Assembly (NCBI GenBank): GCA_964443055.1 | Contig: CAYUBT010000043.1 | Span: 1-16,324, forward strand | Direction: 5' to 3' | Length of the DNA stretch: 16,324 nucleotides | Source of the DNA: JADYZU01 sp964443055 | GTDB lineage: Bacteria > Pseudomonadota > Alphaproteobacteria > Rhodobacterales > Rhodobacteraceae | Part shown: piece by piece, positions 6,618-13,297 of the stretch | Layout of the letters: each line of letters starts with the position of its first letter | How positions within the stretch are numbered: position 1 is the stretch's first letter | Made by a program: the position numbers and the translations under genes | Notes under the pieces: generated by a model | Seen by the model: the letters and a program-made list of their open reading frames with translations, nothing else | What the model was told of the DNA's origin: nothing | The model's database searches: none

Positions 6618-7019
6618 CTAATGCCACCACTGGTCGATGGCGGCGATGTCGTCGTCGGACCAGCCGAAGTGATGGGCGAATTCGTGAATCGTCACATGGG
6701 TGACAAGTTCGGCGATGGTGACATTGCCGCGCTCGGCCCATTCGTCGAGGATCGGGCGGCGGAACAGCCAGACGGTGTCGGGGCCCTGCGGCACGTCCCA
6801 GCTCGATTTCTCGGTGAGCGGGATGCCCTCGTAGAGCCCGGTCAGTTCGAAAGGTTCCATTTCCATTTCATCGAGCGTCCCGTCATCGGCGAAGTCGGTG
6901 ACGCGGATGGCAACCTGACGCGCGGCATCGCGAAAAGCGGCGGGGAGATTCTCGATCGTCTGGCGGGCCAGTTCCTCGATCTCGTCGTTGCTGGGGGCGA
7001 TTTCGTCCATGTGGTTCAT
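6618..7019 (-). CDS. Minimal zincin-like metallopeptidase-domain protein
   Basis: A 133-residue cytosolic protein of the small zincin-like family (Pfam PF06262, formerly DUF1025). It carries the HExxH zinc-binding helix as VTIHEFAHHFGWSDDDI, with His112, Glu113 and His116 followed by Gly119 and a run of Asp (122-124) that could supply the third ligand. Members of this family are often misannotated as acetylglutamate kinase-related, and their substrate is unknown. The first half is acidic and helical. The start is uncertain: Met at 7019 is taken here, and Met at 7010 is possible. Neither has a strong ribosome site. A much longer stop-free frame upstream runs antisense through gltX and is not real. 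The gene is divergent from gltX with 66 bases between starts. Confidence 0.84.
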   Translation of the reverse strand: MNHMDEIAPSNDEIEELARQTIENLPAAFRDAARQVAIRVTDFADDGTLDEMEMEPFELTGLYEGIPLTEKSSWDVPQGPDTVWLFRRPILDEWAERGNVTIAELVTHVTIHEFAHHFGWSDDDIAAIDQWWH

Positions 7020-7085
7020 ATGGACAAAACCCGGCCCCTGTGAAAGAGCCGACACGCCGCGCGCGGCAGCGGCACGGAGAGATTC

Positions 7086-8408
7086 ATGACCACGACCCGC
7101 TTTGCTCCCTCGCCCACGGGCTGGATTCACATCGGCAACCTGCGCGCGGCGCTGTTCAACTTCGCCATCGCACGGCAGCAGGGCGGAACCTTCATTCTGC
7201 GTATCGACGACACCGACCGCGAGCGCTCGAAGGAGGAATATGTCGAGGGGCTGAAGGAAGATCTCGTCTGGCTCGGCCTTGCCTGGGACCGGGTCGAGCG
7301 GCAGTCGGAACGGCTTGGCCGCTATGATGCGCAGAAGGCGCAGCTTGTGGCCGAAGGGCGCATCTACGAATGTTTCGAGACGCCGGGCGAGCTTGATCTC
7401 AAGCGCAAGAAACTCCTGAACATGGGCCGCCCGCCGGTTTATGACCGTGCGGCGCTGGCGCTGTCGGAGGACGAAAAGGACCGCCTGCGGGCGGAGCGCG
7501 GCTCGCACTGGCGCTTCAAGCTGGACGGCACACGGGTCGAATGGGCGGACGGCATCCTCGGCCCGGTCTCCATCGACACGGGCAGCGTGTCCGATCCGGT
7601 GATCGTCAAGAACGACGGCCAGTATCTCTATTCCTTCGCCTCGGCGGTGGACGACAGCGACATGAGCATCACCGACATCGTGCGCGGGGCCGATCACGTC
7701 ACCAATACCGCCGCGCAGATCCAGATGATCCGGGCTCTGGGCGGGGCCGTGCCGCGTTTTGCGCATCATTCGCTCCTGACCGGGCCTGACGGCGAGGGCC
7801 TGTCGAAGCGGCTTGGCACGCTTTCGATCCGCGACCTGCGCGCGCAGGGGGTGGAGCCCATGGCCATCGTCTCGCTCATGGCCCGGCTGGGGTCGTCCGA
7901 GCCGGTGGAGTTGCGCCAGTCCATCGACGAGGTGGTCGCGCATTTCGATATCGGCAGCTTCGGTACGGCCCCGACGAAGTTCGACGCTGCGGACCTGCGC
8001 CCGCTGACCGCTCATGCGATTGCGGCGAAGACGCATGAGGACGTGGCGGATGCCCTGCGTGCCGCGGGCGTGCCCGCCGCGCTCGCTCCCGACTTCTGGG
8101 AGGCAGTGCGCGAGAATCTGGCGACGATGGCGGATGTTGCCGATTGGTGGCGGATCGTGTCGCAGGGCGAGGCGGGCGTCGCGGATGACGAGGACCGCGA
8201 GATGATCGACACTGCGCTCTCGCTCCTGTCCGGGCCGCCCTATGGGCCGGAAACCTGGGGCGAATGGTCAGCCGCCGTGAAGGAGGCAACCGGGCGCAAG
8301 GGGCGTGGCCTGTTCCGGCCGCTGCGGCGGCTCGTGACCGGGCGCGACAGCGGGCCGGACATGGCAGCGCTCATGCCGCTTCTGCAGGTGAAGCCCTCGC
8401 TGGCCTGA
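7086..8408 (+). CDS. gltX: Glutamate--tRNA ligase
   Basis: A 440-residue class I aminoacyl-tRNA synthetase that charges tRNA(Glu) in the cytosol. The N-terminal catalytic Rossmann domain has the HIGH signature as HIGN (15-18) in PSPTGWIHIGNLRAALFN. LRIDDTDRERS (38-48) binds glutamate and ATP. The KMSKS loop is LSKRLG (239-244). The C-terminal helical domain (about 300-440) is the anticodon-binding part. The cysteine cluster used for zinc in some GluRS is absent. Many alphaproteobacteria have two GltX copies, and whether this is the general or the specialised copy cannot be told from the window. ATG at 7086 is supported by GGAGA five bases upstream. It converges on the HD-domain gene with four bases between stop codons. 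Confidence 0.95.
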   Translation: MTTTRFAPSPTGWIHIGNLRAALFNFAIARQQGGTFILRIDDTDRERSKEEYVEGLKEDLVWLGLAWDRVERQSERLGRYDAQKAQLVAEGRIYECFETPGELDLKRKKLLNMGRPPVYDRAALALSEDEKDRLRAERGSHWRFKLDGTRVEWADGILGPVSIDTGSVSDPVIVKNDGQYLYSFASAVDDSDMSITDIVRGADHVTNTAAQIQMIRALGGAVPRFAHHSLLTGPDGEGLSKRLGTLSIRDLRAQGVEPMAIVSLMARLGSSEPVELRQSIDEVVAHFDIGSFGTAPTKFDAADLRPLTAHAIAAKTHEDVADALRAAGVPAALAPDFWEAVRENLATMADVADWWRIVSQGEAGVADDEDREMIDTALSLLSGPPYGPETWGEWSAAVKEATGRKGRGLFRPLRRLVTGRDSGPDMAALMPLLQVKPSLA

Positions 8409-8412
8409 TGGA

Positions 8413-9006
8413 TCAGACCTGCGCCAGAAGCGCCTCGTGACGGGCGAGGTAATCCGCGCGCACCCTGGCCGGGGGGCGCAGGTGAATCTTCAGGCTGGTG
8501 GCGAGCGTGGGATCGGGTTTGCCGAAGAAACGATCGGCCTCGACCGGGGAGAAACCCGCGATCTGCACTGCCTCGAGCCATGCCGACAGGCGGTCCGCCT
8601 TCTTGATTGCCCGTTTTACCTTGACGGGAATCTGTGCAGGGAGGCCGAACCGCAGGTGGATTGCGGCCGCGAGCCGCTCGTCGAGTTCGCCGTAACCAGG
8701 CCCGATGGCCGCCTTCACCGGCGAGATCATGTCGCCGATGACGTATTCCGGCGCGTCATGCAGCAGCGCCGCGAGCCGCCATTTCGTCGGCGCACCGGGG
8801 TCGAGACGGTGGAAGATGTCCTCGACCAGCAGTGAATGTTCGGCCACGGAATAGGGGTGGTCGCCCAAGGTCTGCCCGTTCCAGCGGGCGACGAAGGCAA
8901 GGCCATGGGCGATGTCCTCGATCTCGATGTCGACGGGAGTCGGGTCCAGCAGGTCGAGCCTGCGCCCCGAAAGCATCCGCTGCCATGCCCGCGGTTGCCG
9001 TGTCAT
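8413..9006 (-). CDS. HD-domain (YfbR-like) phosphohydrolase
   Basis: A 197-residue cytosolic protein with the HD metal-dependent phosphohydrolase fold. Visible metal ligands are His57 (SVAEHSLL), His83-Asp84 (AALLHDAPEY) and Asp138 (KKADRLSAWLEA), the order and spacing seen in the YfbR/YedJ-like group, whose studied members dephosphorylate 5'-deoxynucleotides. The substrate here is inferred and not shown. The start at 9006 (MTRQPRAWQRM) is where family-like sequence begins. An in-frame ATG at 9072 has a better ribosome site (AAAGG, six bases away), but its extra 22 residues use rare codons and look non-family, so it is the alternative. The gene is divergent from ahcY, and the two upstream regions overlap in 9007-9133. 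Confidence 0.83.
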   Translation of the reverse strand: MTRQPRAWQRMLSGRRLDLLDPTPVDIEIEDIAHGLAFVARWNGQTLGDHPYSVAEHSLLVEDIFHRLDPGAPTKWRLAALLHDAPEYVIGDMISPVKAAIGPGYGELDERLAAAIHLRFGLPAQIPVKVKRAIKKADRLSAWLEAVQIAGFSPVEADRFFGKPDPTLATSLKIHLRPPARVRADYLARHEALLAQV

Positions 9007-9071
9007 CGCGCGGAGCCCGCACTGGCGGAGGATGGGATGGAGTCGGGGTTTTCTGTCATCGCTTCCTGCCA

Positions 9072-9100
9072 TTGCCGCCTTTCGGCTGCCCTGCTATCCC
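9072..9100 (+). promoter_or_regulatory. Candidate ahcY promoter
   Basis: TTGCCG (9072-9077), 17 bases, then TATCCC (9095-9100). The same bases also read as TTGCCGC-N14-GCTATCCC, close to the alphaproteobacterial housekeeping form TTGaCgS-N10-14-GCTAnAWC. Transcription would begin near 9107 and leave a leader of about 27 bases with the AAGGAG ribosome site at 9120-9125. This is a prediction from pattern only. Confidence 0.42.
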
Positions 9101-9133
9101 ACCCGCGCCTTACGGGATCAAGGAGCGCTGCAG

Positions 9134-10534
9134 ATGACCGTGGATCATGTCGTCAAGGATATCGGGCTTGCCGCTTTCGGCCGCCTCGAAATCGGGATCG
9201 CCGAGACCGAGATGCCCGGCCTCATGGCGCTGCGCGCGGAATACGGACGGTCGAAGCCGCTGAAGGGCGCACGGATCGCCGGCTCCCTGCACATGACCAT
9301 CCAGACCGCGGTGCTGATCGAGACGCTGGTCGAACTGGGTGCCGAGGTGCGCTGGGCATCCTGCAACATCTTCTCGACCCAGGATCACGCGGCTGCCGCC
9401 ATTGCGGAGAGCGGCGTGCCGGTCTTTGCGGTCAAGGGCGAGACTCTCGAGGAATACTGGTCCTACACCGACCGCATCTTTGCCTTCGGTGGTGGGGACG
9501 GGGTTGCCAACATGATCCTTGATGATGGCGGCGACGCGACGCTTTACATCCTCATCGGTGCGCGGGTCGAGGCGGGCGAGACCGACCTCATCGCCGTGCC
9601 GACGAGCGAGGAGGAAGAGGCGCTTTTCGCCCAGATCCGCAAGCGGATGGAACAGAGCCCCGGCTGGTTCACCCGCCAGCGCGCGGCAATTCGCGGCGTG
9701 TCGGAGGAGACGACGACCGGCGTGCACCGGCTCTATGCGCTCCACAAGGAGGGTCGCCTGCCGTTCCCGGCCATCAACGTGAATGATTCGGTCACCAAGT
9801 CGAAGTTCGACAACAAATACGGCTGCAGGGAATCGCTGGTCGACGGCATCCGCCGCGCCACTGATGTGATGATGGCCGGCAAGGTCGCCGTTGTCTGCGG
9901 CTATGGCGATGTCGGCAAGGGTTCGGCGGCGTCACTGCAGGGTGCGGGGGCGCGGGTCATTGTCACCGAGATCGACCCGATCTGCGCGCTGCAGGCGGCG
10001 ATGGACGGGTTCGAGGTGACCACGCTCGAGGACGTGGTCGCGACGGCCGACATCTTCGTCACGACCACGGGCAACCGCGATGTGATCCGCATCGAGCACA
10101 TGCGCGAGATGAAGGACATGGCGATTGTCGGCAATATCGGCCATTTCGACAATGAAATTCAGGTCGCCGCTCTGCGCAACCACAAGTGGACCAACATCAA
10201 GGAGCAGGTGGACATGATCGAGATGCCCTCGGGCAACCGCATCATCCTCCTGTCCGAGGGACGGCTCCTGAACCTTGGCAATGCGACCGGCCACCCGAGC
10301 TTCGTCATGTCGGCGTCCTTCTCGAATCAGGTGCTGGCACAGATCGAGCTCTGGACCAGGAGCGAGAACTACACGCCGGGCGTCTACATCCTGCCCAAGG
10401 CGCTGGACGAGAAGGTCGCCCGTCTGCATCTGGACCGGATCGGGGTGAAACTGACTGAACTGAAGCCGCAGCAGGCGGATTACATCGGCGTCACCGTCGA
10501 CGGGCCGTTCAAGCCCGAACACTACCGCTACTGA
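9134..10534 (+). CDS. ahcY: Adenosylhomocysteinase (SAH hydrolase)
   Basis: A 466-residue cytosolic NAD+-dependent enzyme that splits S-adenosylhomocysteine into adenosine and homocysteine, clearing the product of methyltransferases. The substrate domain shows HMTIQTAVLIETL (53-65), ASCNIFSTQDHAAAAI (75-90) and NVNDSVTKSKFDNKYGCRES (215-234), which carries the key Lys and Asp residues. The NAD-binding Rossmann motif is GYGDVGKGSA (256-265), and the C-terminus ends KPEHYRY as in the family. The extra segment around 150-190 is normal for the bacterial long form. The ATG at 9134 is fixed by AAGGAG eight bases upstream; the frame is open further upstream but without family sequence. The DUF2853 gene follows after 142 bases on the same strand. 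Confidence 0.97.
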   Translation: MTVDHVVKDIGLAAFGRLEIGIAETEMPGLMALRAEYGRSKPLKGARIAGSLHMTIQTAVLIETLVELGAEVRWASCNIFSTQDHAAAAIAESGVPVFAVKGETLEEYWSYTDRIFAFGGGDGVANMILDDGGDATLYILIGARVEAGETDLIAVPTSEEEEALFAQIRKRMEQSPGWFTRQRAAIRGVSEETTTGVHRLYALHKEGRLPFPAINVNDSVTKSKFDNKYGCRESLVDGIRRATDVMMAGKVAVVCGYGDVGKGSAASLQGAGARVIVTEIDPICALQAAMDGFEVTTLEDVVATADIFVTTTGNRDVIRIEHMREMKDMAIVGNIGHFDNEIQVAALRNHKWTNIKEQVDMIEMPSGNRIILLSEGRLLNLGNATGHPSFVMSASFSNQVLAQIELWTRSENYTPGVYILPKALDEKVARLHLDRIGVKLTELKPQQADYIGVTVDGPFKPEHYRY

Positions 10535-10676
10535 GTGAAGGCGGCGCAGATGGCACAGGGGTGGCCGAATGGCATCCGGGGTCAGCTTGGGCCTTTACCT
10601 GCCGCCGCCGCTCCTCTTTACTCGGATCGCTGACTGCGGCACGAACCGCACGGAACTGCCTGAACAGGGGGATGGT

Positions 10677-11018
10677 ATGGGCAAGAGAGACGACCTCATC
10701 GCGAAATACGCCGACGACCTGCGCAACAAGTTCAAGGTCGAGCCGGACATGGACCTTCTCACGAAGGTCACGATCGGCTGCGGTCCCGCGATCTACAACG
10801 CCGATTCCGAGACCATTGCGGCAAGCGACTCATCGGAAGTCGAGACGGTGAAGAACAACTTCCTCATCAAGAAACTCGGTCTGTCCGACGGGCCGGAACT
10901 CGATGCCGCGCTTGACAGCGTATTCGACGCCTATGGACGTTCCGAGCGCAACAAGTATCGCGCTGTGGTCTACTACATGCTGACCAGGCATTTCCGCAGG
11001 GAATCCGTCTACAACTGA
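10677..11018 (+). CDS. DUF2853 family protein
   Basis: A 113-residue, charged, soluble protein of the uncharacterised DUF2853 family, common in alphaproteobacteria. It begins MGKRDDLIAKYADDLRNKF, has the conserved core VTIGCGPAIYNADSETIA, and ends YRAVVYYMLTRHFRRESVYN. It is predicted to be mostly helical and has no signal peptide, membrane segment or catalytic motif that I can recognise. The start is set by AGGGGG five bases upstream of the ATG; the frame is open to 10569, but the extra residues are not family-like. It lies 142 bases after ahcY. That gap holds a short TGCGG/CCGCA hairpin but no convincing promoter or terminator, so co-transcription with ahcY is possible. Function unknown. 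Confidence 0.88.
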   Translation: MGKRDDLIAKYADDLRNKFKVEPDMDLLTKVTIGCGPAIYNADSETIAASDSSEVETVKNNFLIKKLGLSDGPELDAALDSVFDAYGRSERNKYRAVVYYMLTRHFRRESVYN

Positions 11019-11046
11019 CCAGGCAACGTCGTTCCTTCCTGAATTT

Positions 11047-11092
11047 GCAATGACGGGGCAAGGGGCGCGAGTCCCCTATGCCTCGTCATTGC
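11047..11092. repeat. Long hairpin repeat of the GTCATTGCGAGG type
   Basis: Bases 11047-11065 pair with 11073-11092 in a 19-pair stem with one G-T wobble (11056/11083), one bulged A (11078) and a seven-base loop. The right arm and its flank read CGTCATTGCGAGG. This is the core of a dispersed palindromic repeat widespread in bacterial genomes that is often mistranslated as RHCEERSDEAI; here it reads PRHCEVP. There is no T-run, so it is not a typical terminator. It sits between DUF2853 and fsr. Confidence 0.7.
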
Positions 11093-11163
11093 GAGGTGCC
11101 GCAGACAGTCTGCTTCGCTGACGCTCGTCACGACGGCGAAGGGCCCGTTGCCATTTGTCGCAG

Positions 11164-11183
11164 GCCGCGCGAAGGTGCGCGGC
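11164..11183 (+). promoter_or_regulatory. Hairpin close to the fsr start codon
   Basis: GCCGCGC (11164-11170) and GCGCGGC (11177-11183) form a perfect seven-pair stem with loop GAAGGT, ending 17 bases before the fsr ATG. An alternative pairing, GTTGCC (11147-11152) with GGCAAC (11181-11186), competes with it. The gene has only a weak GGCAGG ribosome site, so this structure could affect translation. A functional role is inferred and untested. Confidence 0.35.
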
Positions 11184-11200
11184 AACTTGCGGCAGGCAGC

Positions 11201-12451
11201 ATGACGACCCAGCCAGATTCAACCCGGTTCGATACGGGCCGATCCGACGCGGGCGGTATCGACAGCACGGTGCTGCCCGTCATTCTTGCGGTGTCGTTGG
11301 GACATTTCCTCAACGACCTCATGCAATCGCTTATCCAGGCCGCCTACCCCCTGTTCAAGGAGAACATGGGGCTGAGCTTCATGCAGGTCGGTCTCATCAC
11401 TCTGGTCTTCCAGGGAACAGCCTCGATCCTGCAGCCGCTCGTCGGCCTGTATACCGACCGCAGGCCGTTGCCCTATGCGATGGTTCTGGGCATGGCCTCG
11501 ACCGGATCGGGCCTCATCGTCATGGCCCATACGACGACTTTCGGTGCGACGCTCGCCGCAGTGGCGATGATCGGGCTGGGGTCCGCGATCTTCCATCCCG
11601 AGGCCTCGCGCATCGCCCGGCTGGCGGCGGGAATGCGGCCGGGAATGGCGCAGTCGATCTTTCAGGTCGGCGGGAATACCGGAACGGCGCTCGGGCCGCT
11701 GGCGGCGGCCTTCATCGTCGTCGCCCGCGGGCAGGTCGCGATCCAGTGGTTCGCGGCGGTGGCGGCGCTGGCGATGCTCACGCTCTGGGGTGTCGGGCGC
11801 TGGTATGTGTCCGAAGGCGCGCAGCGTGCCCGGGCGCGGCGAACGCGGGCCGATTCGGCGGACGAGGTGTCCCCGGCCGCCGTTCGGTTCGGGATGTTCC
11901 TTCTTGTCGTCCTGATGTTCTCGAAGATGCTCTACCAGGTGTCGTTCTCGAGCTATTACACTTTCTTCGTCATCGAGGAGTTCGGCCTGACCATCGACCA
12001 GTCACAGATCTGTCTCTTCATCTTCCTCGCGGCGGTGGCGGCGGGCACGGTGATCGGAGGGCCGATCGGCGACCGGATCGGGCGGCGGCGGGTCATTCTC
12101 TGGTCGATCCTCGGCACCCTGCCGCTGGCGGCGGTGCTGCCCTGGCTGCCGCTCGTGCCGAACGTGATCTTTGCTGCGCTGGCGGGGCTGGTCATGGCCT
12201 CGGCCTTTCCGGCAATGGTGGTCTATGCGCAGGATCTGATGCCGAAAAGCACAGGCATGGTGGCCGGTCTGCTCTACGGCCTTGCCTTCGGCATTGCGGC
12301 GGTTGGCGCGGCAGCGCTGGGGCATCTGGCCGATCTCTGGGGGATCGTCGCGGTCTACAAGATCTGCGCCTTCCTGCCGGCACTGGGTGCCGTCGCCGTC
12401 TTCCTGCCCGATCCGAAGATCGATCCGCGCGCGGAAGCGGCGGGCGGTTGA
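11201..12451 (+). CDS. fsr: MFS exporter of the fosmidomycin-resistance (Fsr) type
   Basis: A 416-residue inner-membrane major facilitator with about 12 hydrophobic segments and a polar central loop near 205-225. It follows E. coli Fsr closely along its length: SLGHFLNDLMQSLIQAAYPL, FMQVGLITLVFQ, SAIFHPEASRIAR, AQSIFQVGGNTGTALGPL, SSYYTFF, AAGTVIGGPIGDRIGRRRVI (the loop motif between helices), VYAQDLMP and YKICAFLPALG. Fsr proteins expel fosmidomycin and possibly other small phosphonates or sugars by proton antiport; the physiological substrate here is unknown. The start at 11201 is where the family N-terminus fits. The frame is open to 11078, but that extension is the hairpin repeat region. 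It ends before a strong terminator. Confidence 0.9.
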   Translation: MTTQPDSTRFDTGRSDAGGIDSTVLPVILAVSLGHFLNDLMQSLIQAAYPLFKENMGLSFMQVGLITLVFQGTASILQPLVGLYTDRRPLPYAMVLGMASTGSGLIVMAHTTTFGATLAAVAMIGLGSAIFHPEASRIARLAAGMRPGMAQSIFQVGGNTGTALGPLAAAFIVVARGQVAIQWFAAVAALAMLTLWGVGRWYVSEGAQRARARRTRADSADEVSPAAVRFGMFLLVVLMFSKMLYQVSFSSYYTFFVIEEFGLTIDQSQICLFIFLAAVAAGTVIGGPIGDRIGRRRVILWSILGTLPLAAVLPWLPLVPNVIFAALAGLVMASAFPAMVVYAQDLMPKSTGMVAGLLYGLAFGIAAVGAAALGHLADLWGIVAVYKICAFLPALGAVAVFLPDPKIDPRAEAAGG

Positions 12452-12567
12452 GTCAATTTCAAGGTATTTGCCGTTTGGCGGTGCTTCCGCTCCCGTGCTA
12501 GGCATGATGCACGGTCAGGACGGCCCTTCTTGTCAACTGCACCGCGTGTGGGAGCGCGGGGTGAGTG

Positions 12568-12602
12568 AAGGGGGTCGTCGCATGATCGGCGGCCCCCTTT
12601 CT
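12568..12602 (+). terminator. Rho-independent terminator after fsr
   Basis: Bases 12568-12580 pair with 12587-12599 in an uninterrupted 13-pair stem (two G-U pairs at 12575/12592 and 12578/12589) with loop CATGAT, followed by TTTCTCTC. The stem contains five consecutive G-C pairs (12570-12574 with 12593-12597). It serves fsr or a shorter transcript in the + direction. On the other strand it lies directly behind the EVE gene stop but lacks a U-tract, so it may act weakly in both directions. Confidence 0.75.
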
Positions 12603-12603
12603 C

Positions 12604-13023
12604 TCAGGGCTCGACACCACCCATCCGGCAGATGATCGTCCATTCCTCGTCGCGTACCGGCTGCACCGACAGGCGCGAATTGCGCACAAGCACCATATCC
12701 GCCAGTTCGGGCACCTGCTTGATCTCGTCCAGGGTCACCGGCCGCGCTAAGGGCCGCACGGCTTTCACGTCCACGCATTCCCAGCGGGGATCATCCGTCG
12801 TCGTGTCCTGATGCGCGGGTGCGATCACCTCGACGATGCCGACGATCTCGAGCCCCTGGCGCGAATGGTAGAAGAATCCCTGATCACCGACCTTCATTTC
12901 CCGCATGTTGTTGCGGGCCTGATAGTTGCGCACGCCGTCCCACTGGTCGCCCTTTTCACCCAGGGCGACAAGGTCGTCCCAGGAAAAGGCGTCGGGCTCG
13001 GATTTGAACAGCCAACGGGCCAT
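12604..13023 (-). CDS. EVE-domain protein
   Basis: A 139-residue single EVE domain, the PUA-like fold of human THYN1. It starts MARWLFKSEPDAFSWDDL and continues with WDGVRNYQARNNMREM (28-43), the hallmark segment, then GDQGFFYHSRQG (47-58), IVGIVEVI (60-67) and a WECVDVKAV strand (81-89). EVE domains bind modified nucleobases in DNA or RNA; stand-alone bacterial members are mostly uncharacterised. It is the last gene of the tsaD-gpsA-yciI-EVE operon: the yciI stop and this ATG are separated by one base (TGACATG), and AAGGTG inside yciI serves as the ribosome site. Context with a tRNA-modification gene suggests, but does not show, an RNA-related role. Confidence 0.91.
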   Translation of the reverse strand: MARWLFKSEPDAFSWDDLVALGEKGDQWDGVRNYQARNNMREMKVGDQGFFYHSRQGLEIVGIVEVIAPAHQDTTTDDPRWECVDVKAVRPLARPVTLDEIKQVPELADMVLVRNSRLSVQPVRDEEWTIICRMGGVEP

Positions 13024-13024
13024 G

Positions 13025-13297
13025 TCAGATCACCTTCTTCCATTCTTCGATTCGCACCTTGGCGAAAAGCCCGGCCATCGCATAGGGGTCGTTGGCGGCC
13101 CAGTCCTCGGCGGCGGCGCGATTCTCGACATCAAGGACGACGAGTGATCCGCACATCTGGCCGCCCTCGTTCAGGAACGGGCCCGCCTGGGTCACCACCC
13201 CGGTTGACCTGATGTAAGCCAGATGCGCCTCGCGGGTATCGAGGCGGAGTTGCAGAGCTTCGGCCTTGTCGGTGCAGATGACGGCGAACAGGGGCAT
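13025..13297 (-). CDS. YciI family protein
   Basis: A 90-residue cytosolic protein of the YciI family, a ferredoxin-like alpha/beta fold that usually dimerises. Conserved features are REAHLAYIRSTG with His25, the AGPF turn (38-41) and the hallmark NDPYAMAGLF (69-78) containing Asp70. A His-Asp pair has been proposed as a catalytic site in the family, but a general reaction is not established. The start codon directly abuts the gpsA stop (TGAATG), and the ribosome site AAGGAGG is embedded in the last codons of gpsA, so translation is coupled. It is followed after one base by the EVE gene. Confidence 0.9.
   Translation of the reverse strand: MPLFAVICTDKAEALQLRLDTREAHLAYIRSTGVVTQAGPFLNEGGQMCGSLVVLDVENRAAAEDWAANDPYAMAGLFAKVRIEEWKKVI

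Noticed and set aside
6618..8036. A 472-residue minus-strand frame ending in the metallopeptidase
   Set aside because: Only the last 133 residues are family-like. The rest runs antisense through gltX, a common effect of high GC content.
9105..9160. SAH riboswitch before ahcY, because GGAGCGCTGC resembles the core of that element
   Set aside because: The bases are part of the ribosome site directly before the ATG. I find no P1 stem, no downstream GGCGCTC pseudoknot partner, and too little leader after the likely promoter.
11078..11200. Longer fsr start at 11078
   Set aside because: The extra 41 residues come from the hairpin repeat and structured leader, with no hydrophobic or family character. 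Fsr similarity begins after 11201.
11155..12501. A 448-residue + strand frame overlapping fsr in another phase
   Set aside because: It is Arg/Gly/Pro-rich and lacks membrane segments. It is the +1 shadow of the MFS gene.
12490..12602. SRP (4.5S) RNA or other known structured RNA between fsr and the EVE gene
   Set aside because: The GGAAGGAAGCAGCC-type SRP core is absent and no tRNA-like fold or other known consensus is visible.
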